Source of the DNA: Cyclobacteriaceae bacterium
GTDB taxonomy: Bacteria; Bacteroidota; Bacteroidia; Cytophagales; Cyclobacteriaceae
Reading direction: 5' to 3'
Assembly: GCA_016787665.1 (NCBI GenBank)
Contig: JAEUUC010000004.1
Coordinates: 88,014-152,013, forward strand
DNA length: 64,000 nt
A program made the position numbers and the translations under genes. Below are positions 1-8,002 of this stretch, one piece after another. Each line of letters starts with the position of its first letter. Positions within the stretch are counted from its first letter, which is position 1. A model generated the notes under the pieces. The model did not search any database. It saw only the letters and a program-made list of their open reading frames with translations, and was not told where the DNA came from.

Positions 1-2
1 TC

Positions 3-1451
3 AAATCGGCCTCCCAGGTGAATAGCGAGGATGTGTTTAGTATCTACATGAATGCCATCACCGAGTCATACGATCCACACACCAACTACCTGTCACCCAA
101 GGCTTCCGACTTATTCAAGCAGAGCATGTCGCTGTCGCTCGAAGGCATTGGCGCCCAGCTGCAGACAGAGAACGACTACACAAAAATTGTTCGCATTCTG
201 CCGGGCGGGCCCGCCCAGAAACAAGGCATTTTGCAGCCGGGTGACCTGATTACAGGTGTGGCACAGGGAAGTGATGGAGAGATGGTAGATGTGATTGGGT
301 GGCGTATCGATGACGTAGTTAAGTTGATCAAGGGGCCAAAGGGCACAACGGTTCGCCTGCAGTATCTGCCAGCCGCCACGGGCTTGAATGGCAAATCGAG
401 CGAAATCACGATCGTTCGCGAGAAGGTTAAACTGGAAGATAACTCGGCTAAGAAAAACGTCATCCACTATCAGCGCAACGGTCAGGATTACAAGTTAGGC
501 GTGATTACGTTGCCTGCTTTTTACATGGATTTTGAAGCTTACCAAAAGGGCGATCCGAATTACACCAGTACTACGCGTGATGTTCGCAAGCTGATTAAAG
601 AACTTCAGGCCGAAGGGGTCAACGGATTGGTGATGGACTTGCGCAACAACGGAGGCGGATCACTGCATGAAGCCGTTGAGTTAACCGGGCTATTCATCAA
701 AGAAGGCCCGGTGGTTCAGGTTAAGAACAGTACTCAGCGCGTTGAAGTATTGGATGATCAAAACAAAGAAGTGGCCTATGGTGGTCCGCTCGTGGTGCTG
801 ACCAATCGTTTCAGCGCATCGGCATCTGAGATTTTTGCCGGTGCTATTCAGGATTATCATCGCGGTGTAGTAGTGGGCGAGTCTACGTATGGTAAGGGCA
901 CCGTGCAAATGGTCCTGGATCTTAGTCGTTTTGTTCAGGACGCAGAGAAAGTAGGTGAATTGAAGATCACGTATCAAAAATTCTATCGTGTTACGGGCAG
1001 CAGCACGCAGCACAAAGGCGTGACGCCCGATGTTGAGTTGCCGACCCCTTTTTCAGCGTCCGAGTTTGGTGAGAGTTCGAACCCCAATGCTTTGCCTTGG
1101 GATGTCATCCGGGGAACCGGCTATCAGCAGACGGGAGATGTCACCCCGAGGACGATAGCCGAAATCAACAAAGCGTATCAAAATCGCTTGAAGTATGACG
1201 AGACGCTCAAGCGCTATGTTGCCGAAACGGACGTGGTTCGGGAGAACCTGGCCGAAACCCGTATTTCGCTCAATGAGCAGACAAGAAGGAAAGAGATGGC
1301 CGAACAGGAGGCACGCAAAGCTGCGATTGGTATGGATACCAGCGTGAATCCTGAAGGTGTACCCGTTACGGAACTGGAGAAGCTCACTGATGAGTTCCTC
1401 CGCGAGAGTTTGCTCGTGTTATCGGACTTGATCCTGAAGCGAATCGGTTGA
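3..1451 (+). CDS. prc: Carboxy-terminal (tail-specific) processing protease, S41 family, N-terminally cut by window edge
   Basis: The frame is open to the left edge, so this is the C-terminal part of a longer protein; the GTG at 18 is probably internal. Visible domains are a PDZ domain in roughly the first 120 residues (GGPAQKQGILQPGD, then IDDVVKLIKGPKGT) and an S41 peptidase core. The core has the nucleophile region NRFSASASEIFAGAIQDY and the general-base lysine in TYGKGTVQ, both as in Escherichia coli Prc/Tsp. The C-terminal 120 residues are charged and helical, as in the Prc C-terminal domain. The family degrades or trims periplasmic proteins by recognising their C-termini. It ends 3 bases from the stop of the convergent gene. 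Confident family call; the substrate is unknown. Confidence 0.93.
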   Translation, partial: KSASQVNSEDVFSIYMNAITESYDPHTNYLSPKASDLFKQSMSLSLEGIGAQLQTENDYTKIVRILPGGPAQKQGILQPGDLITGVAQGSDGEMVDVIGWRIDDVVKLIKGPKGTTVRLQYLPAATGLNGKSSEITIVREKVKLEDNSAKKNVIHYQRNGQDYKLGVITLPAFYMDFEAYQKGDPNYTSTTRDVRKLIKELQAEGVNGLVMDLRNNGGGSLHEAVELTGLFIKEGPVVQVKNSTQRVEVLDDQNKEVAYGGPLVVLTNRFSASASEIFAGAIQDYHRGVVVGESTYGKGTVQMVLDLSRFVQDAEKVGELKITYQKFYRVTGSSTQHKGVTPDVELPTPFSASEFGESSNPNALPWDVIRGTGYQQTGDVTPRTIAEINKAYQNRLKYDETLKRYVAETDVVRENLAETRISLNEQTRRKEMAEQEARKAAIGMDTSVNPEGVPVTELEKLTDEFLRESLLVLSDLILKRIG

Positions 1452-1454
1452 CCG

Positions 1455-2330
1455 TTAACGCGCGCTGATCGGCACCGGAGTCAGGCTATACCCTTTTGCC
1501 CGAAGCAGTTCGAGCAATCCTTCGCGGCCCTCGAGGTGGGAGACACCCACCGCAATAAACGAAGGGTTTTCGGCCATCATTTTTTCGAGCTTGGGTTCCC
1601 ATTCCCGATTACGCTTGAAATAAAACTCATTTACGAAACTTTCGTAATTGTCGAGCGGGTGCAGGGTGTAGGCAAAAATCTCCTCGAGGTTTCCATGCGG
1701 ATAGTCCTCCATTAACTTCCTGAACTCGGCTTTTTGTGTTTCGAAATTATCTACCGAGTGAAGGAGCGCCTTGACCTGATCCGCCATCGGAAAGCTGTTG
1801 AGTGCTTGCGCTTCGCGGTCTATACTTTCCAGTGAATAGGAGCGAAGGCCATTGCTTTTGGCCAACTTTAGCAACTCAATGTCGTAAAATCTTACTTTTT
1901 CGCCCAGCGACAGGCGAGTCATGGTTATCGACAATGCCAACGGCTTTAATCGCGCATACTTTTTCTCAAACACGGCTTTCTTGATCCCGAATTCCTGTTC
2001 AAAAAACTGGACTACGCGCTGGTAGTCCGCAGCGGACATAGCACCAGCCAACGATTGGCCTTTCGGAAAGTGGAGCGCCTTATTCAATTCGTGTTGAGCG
2101 TGGTGATCAACCTGATCTTCAATGGCGAAGGACCTGCAGTTTTTCATTTTGGCTACCGCCTCGGGCGGCATGAAGTACTCTTTCTCCCCAACAAACTTGA
2201 TGGTGGCCAGCAAGTAGGAAGGTTGGCTCAGGCCATTACCGGTAACTTCCCAGAGAATAGACGGTCTATCTTGCGCAACCGCGGCAAACGAAACCAGAGC
2301 GGTAAATGCGACTACGAGGTGTTTTTTCAT
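1455..2330 (-). CDS. TraB/GumN family protein, exported
   Basis: The start is placed at the ATG of MKKHLVVAF, which opens a clean signal peptide ending near AVAQ; the upstream TTG at 2348 adds six residues and is less likely. The mature part fits the TraB/GumN fold: an N-terminal ILWEVTGNGLSQPSYLL block, a middle helical region, and a C-terminal IAVGVSHLEGREGLLELLRAKGY block that matches the family's second conserved motif. The first motif, usually GT followed by a hydrophobic residue and His, reads LATIKFVG here, so the glycine and histidine are replaced. In metal-dependent TraB/Tiki relatives that region contributes ligands, so catalysis may be altered or lost. Family call good, function unknown. 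Confidence 0.8.
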   Translation of the reverse strand: MKKHLVVAFTALVSFAAVAQDRPSILWEVTGNGLSQPSYLLATIKFVGEKEYFMPPEAVAKMKNCRSFAIEDQVDHHAQHELNKALHFPKGQSLAGAMSAADYQRVVQFFEQEFGIKKAVFEKKYARLKPLALSITMTRLSLGEKVRFYDIELLKLAKSNGLRSYSLESIDREAQALNSFPMADQVKALLHSVDNFETQKAEFRKLMEDYPHGNLEEIFAYTLHPLDNYESFVNEFYFKRNREWEPKLEKMMAENPSFIAVGVSHLEGREGLLELLRAKGYSLTPVPISAR

Positions 2331-2426
2331 GGAATAGGTCATGTGCAAAGAAAAATCAAATCGGGTTATTTCTGTAAAGATTAGACATTTTTATCTATTT
2401 TTTCCGCGGCTCCGGCCATTATCCCC

Positions 2427-5400
2427 ATGAGTGAAGAATTACTAAAGGCCATTGTTCAGCTGTTTGCGATTGTTGCGAAGGAACGCATCTCCGATGAGGA
2501 GCGGGGAAACATCAAGGAATTCCTGGGCCAACATCTTAACCAAGATGCCACCCGTTATTATCTCTCGCTGTTCGATGACTTCTGCAAGGCCAATCAACGC
2601 ATGGCCAGCGCGCACCTCACCAATATTGATTCAGAAACCGCCCAGTTTGTGGATGATTGGGCCCAGATCATGCAGATCGCCAAAAAGGTGAATCAGGCGC
2701 TCACCATGCAGCAAAAGGCCGTGCTGGTCGCCAAGATTATTGAGTTGGTGGTAGCGGACGGCTTTATGTCCGACCGCGAGGAAAACCTGATTTTTTACAT
2801 CGGGGAGGCGCTCAAGTTTCCTCCGCGTGATTTGAAAGATTTGCGGTCATTTGTTGTCGGTGAGGATGCACAAGAACTCAGCTCGCGAAGCGTACTCATC
2901 ATCGATGAAAGCCCGGATGACCCCGAAGTTTATCATGGACCCCATATTCAGTCCAAGAACTTGTCGGGATTGATTGCGATCCTGCGTCTTCCGGATATGA
3001 ATGTTTTCTTCATTCGTTATCTCGGCATTACGCCCATGTTTCTCAACGGTATTCCGCTGAAGAGCCGGAAGATTGACATCTTTCCTACCGGAAGCACCAT
3101 TCGCGGCAGCAAGATTGAACCGGTGTATTACAGTGATGTCACCAGTAAGTTCCTGATTGAAGATCAGGATACGGAGATCACGTTTGTGGCCGAGCACGTG
3201 TTCTATCACTTTAAGAGCGGACGTGCCGGACTTCAAAATATCAACCTGGCTGAAAAGGGCGGGAAGCTCATTGGGCTCATGGGAGCCTCGGGCTCAGGTA
3301 AATCTACGCTACTCAATGTCCTGAATGGGTCGGAAAAGCCGTCAAGTGGAAGCGTAGTCATTAATGGAATTGATCTGCATCGTAATCCGGAGAAGCTTGA
3401 GGGTGTAATCGGGTTTATTCCACAGGATGACCTGCTCATTGAGGACTTAACCGTTTTCGAGAATCTCTACTATGCTGCCCGACTCTGCTTTGGGCACTAT
3501 AGCCGGACTCAAATTGGTGAGTTAGTCGAGCGAGTGCTGGTCAGCCTGGGTTTAATTGAAATCCGCAACCTGAAAGTGGGCAATCCGCTGAACAAAACAA
3601 TCTCGGGGGGGCAACGCAAGCGGGTGAACATTGGTCTTGAGTTGCTGCGTGAGCCGACCATCCTTTTCGTTGACGAACCCACCAGCGGCCTTTCATCCCG
3701 CGATTCGGAAAACATCATGGACCTGTTGAAGGAACTGGCCCTGCGGGGTAAGATGATCTTCGTGGTCATTCACCAGCCGTCAAGCGATATCTTCAAGATG
3801 TTTGATACGCTGGTGATTCTGGATGTGGGTGGTTTCCAGATTTACTACGGAAACCCGGTGGAAGCCGTGGAATATTTCCAGGAGGTGGTGAATGCCGTCA
3901 ATCGCACACCCGGAGCCTGTCCGGAATGCGGCAATATTAACCCCGAGCAGATCTTTAACATCATTGAGACGCGCGTGGTGGACGAATTTGGCAAACTCAC
4001 CCACACGCGAAAAACATCTCCCGGCCAATGGTACCAATACTTTAAAAAGAAGATCAGGCTCCCGCGCATTGACATGTCAACCGATGAGTTGACGGCTACC
4101 CAAAAGATACCCAATCCCCTGAAGCAAACCTGGGTATTTGTTGTTCGCGATGTTTTGGCCAAGTGGGCCAACCGCCAGTACATGATTACCATTGCTTTGC
4201 TGGCGCCACTATTGGCTTTGTTTATTGCCTTCTTTGTTAAATACCATGATGATTTGGGCACTTCTGAACCCTACACCTTTTTTAACAACGACAATATTCC
4301 CGTTTATTTTTTCATGAGCGTGGTTGTGGCGTTGTTCGTGGGGCTCATTATCAGCGCTGAAGAAATTTTCCGTGATCGCAAGATTTTGAAACGCGAGAAG
4401 TATCTGCACTTGAGCCGGAACAGTTACCTCATATCAAAAGTTATCATTCTTTTTACGATTTCGGCAGTCCAAACACTGCTGTTCATTCTGGTGGGTAACG
4501 CCATTTTGGAAATACCGATGACGGAGTACCGGTATTGGCTGATTCTTTTTTCAGCTGCCTGTTTCGCCAATATGCTGGGCTTGAATATTTCCTCGGCCTT
4601 TGACTCAGCCGTCACCATTTACATCGTGATCCCGATTCTCATCATTCCCCAGCTGTTGTTAAGCGGGGTAGTAATTAGCTTTGACAAGTTTAACCCTTCG
4701 GTGAGCCGGCCGAAGAGTGTGCCGGTGCTTGGCGAGTTTATGGCCTCGAGGTGGGCATTCGAAGCCTACATGGTGACTCAATTTAAGGACAACCCGTTCG
4801 AGAAGCCTTTTTATAAGTATGATCAAAAACAAGCGCTGGCGGATTACAAACGCACCTACTATATACCCGAACTTGAAAGCCACCTGTCGAATGTGGTGAA
4901 CAACCGGGGTGGTTGGCGGCAGACCGACCCGCAACATCCGGTAAATCGATCTTTGAGAACTTTGCGCAGCGAACTGGAGCACGAGATTAGCCGCATTGGA
5001 GCTGGCCGGTTTAGCGAGATTGAAAAACTTGCTCCCGGTAAATTTGATTCGGTTGCTCAGGCTGCCACTGAGCGCTTTTTACAAACCTTAAAGCGTTATT
5101 ATGCCCTGCGGGGCGCCAACGCCATGGCCGCTCGCGACAGTTTGGTCCGCAGCATGACGGGTGACCAGGAAGCGCTCAATCGTTTTCAGGCATTTAGGCT
5201 GCGGTATCAGAACAAGGCCGTAGCGGAAGCCGTGGAAAACAAAACAAAGACGCGTATAGCTGAGTATGATGGCGAGATCATACAAAAGATGTTTCCGATT
5301 TATTTTGATGACCATCGGCCTGATCATTTTTTTGATTTTGCAGCTCATTTTTATGTGCCCACCAAGCACTTTGCCGGGCGATACTACGATACGTACTACT

Positions 5401-5525
5401 TCAATATTGCCGTGATTTGGGCCATGACCATGGGGCTTTACCTGCTACTGTATTTTGATGTACCGAAGAAGATCGTCCACGGGCTTGAAATGCGCAGAAA
5501 ATACAAGCGTGCGATTAACACGTAA
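2427..5525 (+). CDS. ABCG-type ABC transporter, half-transporter with TerB-like and FHA-like N-terminal domains
   Basis: This 1032-residue protein fuses regulatory, ATPase and membrane parts. Residues 1 to about 145 are helical and acidic like TerB. About 150-255 resembles a degenerate FHA domain (FLNGIPLKSRKIDIFPTGS then TIRG). The ATPase follows: Walker A GASGSGKST near 286, signature SGGQRKR near 393, Walker B ILFVDEPTSGLSSRDS near 412. The ATPase-before-membrane order and the TSGLSS variant fit the ABCG/White branch. A CPECG knuckle sits near 498. Then come about six membrane segments from about 580, with a long extracytoplasmic insert between the last two. The substrate cannot be told. 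No partner ABC gene is adjacent, so it probably works as a homodimer. Confidence 0.87.
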   Translation: MSEELLKAIVQLFAIVAKERISDEERGNIKEFLGQHLNQDATRYYLSLFDDFCKANQRMASAHLTNIDSETAQFVDDWAQIMQIAKKVNQALTMQQKAVLVAKIIELVVADGFMSDREENLIFYIGEALKFPPRDLKDLRSFVVGEDAQELSSRSVLIIDESPDDPEVYHGPHIQSKNLSGLIAILRLPDMNVFFIRYLGITPMFLNGIPLKSRKIDIFPTGSTIRGSKIEPVYYSDVTSKFLIEDQDTEITFVAEHVFYHFKSGRAGLQNINLAEKGGKLIGLMGASGSGKSTLLNVLNGSEKPSSGSVVINGIDLHRNPEKLEGVIGFIPQDDLLIEDLTVFENLYYAARLCFGHYSRTQIGELVERVLVSLGLIEIRNLKVGNPLNKTISGGQRKRVNIGLELLREPTILFVDEPTSGLSSRDSENIMDLLKELALRGKMIFVVIHQPSSDIFKMFDTLVILDVGGFQIYYGNPVEAVEYFQEVVNAVNRTPGACPECGNINPEQIFNIIETRVVDEFGKLTHTRKTSPGQWYQYFKKKIRLPRIDMSTDELTATQKIPNPLKQTWVFVVRDVLAKWANRQYMITIALLAPLLALFIAFFVKYHDDLGTSEPYTFFNNDNIPVYFFMSVVVALFVGLIISAEEIFRDRKILKREKYLHLSRNSYLISKVIILFTISAVQTLLFILVGNAILEIPMTEYRYWLILFSAACFANMLGLNISSAFDSAVTIYIVIPILIIPQLLLSGVVISFDKFNPSVSRPKSVPVLGEFMASRWAFEAYMVTQFKDNPFEKPFYKYDQKQALADYKRTYYIPELESHLSNVVNNRGGWRQTDPQHPVNRSLRTLRSELEHEISRIGAGRFSEIEKLAPGKFDSVAQAATERFLQTLKRYYALRGANAMAARDSLVRSMTGDQEALNRFQAFRLRYQNKAVAEAVENKTKTRIAEYDGEIIQKMFPIYFDDHRPDHFFDFAAHFYVPTKHFAGRYYDTYYFNIAVIWAMTMGLYLLLYFDVPKKIVHGLEMRRKYKRAINT

Positions 5526-5529
5526 ATCT

Positions 5530-5537
5530 TATTTTTG
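5530..5537 (+). promoter_or_regulatory. Candidate Bacteroidota -10 box
   Basis: TATTTTTG matches the TAnnTTTG consensus exactly and lies 17 bases before the ATG of the His-tailed lipoprotein gene. I found no clear -33 TTTG at the expected distance, so the call rests on the -10 element only. Confidence 0.4.
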
Positions 5538-5554
5538 TCAAAATTTTCAACACT

Positions 5555-5995
5555 ATGAAGCATATCTGGATACTCGTTGTAGCACTGGGGCTTGCCCTGG
5601 CCGCTTGCCAATCAAAAGAACAAAAGGCTGAAGAAGCGGCCGAGGAACAAATAGAATGGGCGGAAATGGATGCTTATCACATGCTGATGGCCGAAGCTTT
5701 CCATCCGTACAAAGACTCGTCAAACCTGGCTCCGGCAAAGACCGGTGCCGTTGAGCTGGCCGCTGAAGCTGTGAAATGGGCAAGTGCCCCGCTGCCCGCA
5801 AAAGTAGATAACGAGCAAATGCGGGCCATGCTTGAGCGTTTAAAGCTTAATGCCGGTGCGCTGTCGGAAAAAGTTCAGATGAATGCCAGTGATGAAGAAA
5901 TCGGGCAAGCACTGACCACGTTGCATGACGACTTTCACGCTATTATGGAAGCCTGGCATGGCGGTGGGCACGAACACGGTGAGCACAAGCATTAA
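5555..5995 (+). CDS. Small lipoprotein with His-rich C-terminus
   Basis: The 146-residue product starts with a lipoprotein signal peptide (MKHIWILVVALGLALAAC, lipobox LAAC), followed by a charged linker of KEQKAEEAAEEQ type. The body is predicted helical, with MDAYHMLMAEAFHPYKDSSNL near the start and LTTLHDDFHAIMEAWHGGGHEHGEHKH at the end. The tail holds six histidines within about fifteen residues, which could bind a divalent metal. Its spacing of HxxM and HxxF residues suggests a helical-bundle metal or haem binder, but I cannot assign a family. It is monocistronic: its own -10 box lies upstream and a strong hairpin downstream. Confidence 0.75.
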   Translation: MKHIWILVVALGLALAACQSKEQKAEEAAEEQIEWAEMDAYHMLMAEAFHPYKDSSNLAPAKTGAVELAAEAVKWASAPLPAKVDNEQMRAMLERLKLNAGALSEKVQMNASDEEIGQALTTLHDDFHAIMEAWHGGGHEHGEHKH

Positions 5996-6016
5996 TCGGT
6001 AGTTGCGATCAAAACA

Positions 6017-6050
6017 AAAGGAGCAGCGGTAACGTTGCTCCTTTACTTTT
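6017..6050 (+). terminator. Rho-independent terminator of the lipoprotein gene
   Basis: The arms 6017-6028 and 6033-6044 pair over 12 positions with one G-T wobble, closing a GTAA tetraloop. The stem reads AAAGGAGCAGCG and its complement, followed by CTTTT. It lies 22 bases after the stop codon. The next gene starts only 6 bases beyond, so that gene must be transcribed by read-through or from a promoter inside this element. Confidence 0.75.
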
Positions 6051-6055
6051 ATACA

Positions 6056-6958
6056 ATGCTAAAAGTCGCCTGGTCAGAAAACTACGTGCTGCCGTTGCCA
6101 CCCCATCATCGTTTCCCGATGAGCAAGTACGAGGTATTGCCACAACAATTGTTGTATGAAGGAACGCTCACCGAGGCTAACTTTTTTAAGCCTGGCCGCA
6201 TGTCGGAGTCCGAAATTTGCCGTACTCATGCATTTGACTACTGGAGGCGCCTGAAAGGGTTGCAGCTCACGCCACGTGAGGAGAGGCGCACGGGCTTTCC
6301 TCAATCGCCCGAACTCGTGGACCGCGAGGTGACCATCATGCAGGGCACGGTAGAGTGCGTGTACTTTGCGCTGCAGTTCGGGGTGGCCATGAACATTGCC
6401 GGGGGTACTCACCATGCATTCACCGACCGGGGAGAGGGCTTTTGCCTGTTGAATGATATTGCGTTGGCCGCCCGACATGCGCTGGACAACCAGCTGGCGC
6501 AACAGGTATTGGTTGTTGATCTGGATGTCCACCAGGGTAACGGCACCGCTCAGATTTTTCAACACGACAAGAGGGTGTTCACGTTCAGCATGCATGGTGC
6601 CAACAACTATCCGCTGCAAAAGGAGACATCCGATCTGGACATTGGTTTGCCCGATGGCGTGGGTGACGATTTCTACCTGAGCACGCTGGACGTCAACCTG
6701 AACCATCTGTTGGAACGCGTACAACCTGACCTGATCTTTTTTCAGTCAGGAGTCGATATTTTGAACACCGACAAGCTGGGCAAATTGGCCGTGACACGCG
6801 AAGGCTGTAAACAGCGCGATAAGCTGGTGCTCTCAGCGGCTAAACGAAATCGAATTCCCTTGGTCGCCAGTATGGGCGGTGGCTACTCGCCCGATTTCCG
6901 CGACATCATCGAAGCCCATGCCAATACCTATCGACTAGCGCAGGAATTGTTTTTCTGA
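6056..6958 (+). CDS. Histone deacetylase family (AcuC/acetylpolyamine-type) zinc amidohydrolase
   Basis: The ATG at 6056 is chosen because the earlier TTG at 6035 lies inside the preceding terminator. The 300-residue protein keeps the arginase/deacetylase active site: the general-base pair in GGTHHAF (His119, His120), zinc ligands in DLDVHQGNGT (Asp157, His159), and the third ligand in ILNTDKLG (Asp239). The glycine motif MGGGYS follows near the end. The length fits single-domain bacterial members, which deacetylate small molecules such as acetylpolyamines or act on acetylated proteins. No adjacent acetyltransferase or acetyl-CoA synthetase gives a substrate clue. The family is certain, the substrate open. 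Confidence 0.92.
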   Translation: MLKVAWSENYVLPLPPHHRFPMSKYEVLPQQLLYEGTLTEANFFKPGRMSESEICRTHAFDYWRRLKGLQLTPREERRTGFPQSPELVDREVTIMQGTVECVYFALQFGVAMNIAGGTHHAFTDRGEGFCLLNDIALAARHALDNQLAQQVLVVDLDVHQGNGTAQIFQHDKRVFTFSMHGANNYPLQKETSDLDIGLPDGVGDDFYLSTLDVNLNHLLERVQPDLIFFQSGVDILNTDKLGKLAVTREGCKQRDKLVLSAAKRNRIPLVASMGGGYSPDFRDIIEAHANTYRLAQELFF

Positions 6959-6962
6959 TTTT

Positions 6963-7853
6963 TCATTTGGTTACAAGACGGCCCGGCACATTCCCGAACG
7001 GAACCGTCAACCCCAGGATGGGAATGGCGACAACCTCGCCACCCGTTTGCGTAGGTACCACCAGTGCGAAGTCGATACCCACACGCTTTACAATACGTCT
7101 TCCGCCAAACGAAAGCAGAACCAGATTTTCGTCACCGGATGAGATCAGATAATTCTCGGTGAGAAAATACCCGCGCTCTCCTGTGCGTATCATTCCACTA
7201 AAGCTGATCAACGGGGTGTCTGCCCATTCCCCGGCTGCGTAGCCATAACCCAGTCCTACACTGAAGTTCTTGTCGCGAGATCCGAATGTGCTGATGCCAT
7301 AGGCTATGCCAAAACCAGACTCGGGTTCGCCCAATACTGTACCCAGAAGCGCGCCTGCGCCTATGTTAAATTTATTCTCCACCACGGGGACGGAAAACTT
7401 GGGAGTAATCCAGGCGGGTGTGGAGGCACCTGCAAAAAGAAAAAGCGGGATGATGCCCGCTCCAATGGTAAAGTTGTCGGTTACGCCATAACTCGCCTGG
7501 TTAAAGAATATCCAGACGTTTTGGTAATAGGCTTCACCTTTCTTTAGGCCATAGCCATTGGGCTGCCAGAGATAACGCGTGGATTGGGGGTTGTCGAAAA
7601 AAAAGCGGCCGTCCTGAATGCGGTCGGGTCGCACGGCAATCATCGACTTGATATCAATCTTCTGAATAGTAATCGTGCCCAGTTGCTGGGTATTGAGCAC
7701 GATCATGCGCTGATCCTGTGAAACGATCCTCCCGATGTATTCATTGCCATCGCGTGTTTCGATACGATAGAGAGTTGAGTCTGGCTCGGTTTGGGCATTC
7801 GCGGGCAGCGCCAAACCGGCCCACAAGAAAACAAGGGGTATCCATCGCAACAT
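6963..7853 (-). CDS. Predicted outer-membrane beta-barrel protein
   Basis: It starts with a signal peptide, MLRWIPLVFLWAGLALPANAQ. Residues about 25-75 form a small beta-rich region (RIETRDGNEYIGRIVSQDQ), like the SH3-like or LSM-like front modules seen on such Bacteroidota proteins. From about residue 85 there are alternating aromatic and glycine-rich strands (NGYGLKKGEAYYQNVWIFF, SYGVTDNFTIGAGIIPLFLF, VGLGYGYAAGEW) typical of a membrane barrel. No catalytic motif is visible. It stands alone, convergent with the deacetylase gene and separated by about 150 bases from the sulfatase. It could be a pore or an adhesin-like envelope protein. Confidence 0.7.
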   Translation of the reverse strand: MLRWIPLVFLWAGLALPANAQTEPDSTLYRIETRDGNEYIGRIVSQDQRMIVLNTQQLGTITIQKIDIKSMIAVRPDRIQDGRFFFDNPQSTRYLWQPNGYGLKKGEAYYQNVWIFFNQASYGVTDNFTIGAGIIPLFLFAGASTPAWITPKFSVPVVENKFNIGAGALLGTVLGEPESGFGIAYGISTFGSRDKNFSVGLGYGYAAGEWADTPLISFSGMIRTGERGYFLTENYLISSGDENLVLLSFGGRRIVKRVGIDFALVVPTQTGGEVVAIPILGLTVPFGNVPGRLVTK

Positions 7854-8002
7854 AAGCTATTGACTACAATCACGAAAATAACGGTTTGTGGGCTTTGAGT
7901 CAATCAAAGCTGACTGTCCGTTTACCTGCATTAATCGAACCGATCAATGATTCCCCAAGCGCAGATTGCGGGCTGCCTGCCCAAAACAATAGTGCCTTAA
8001 TC

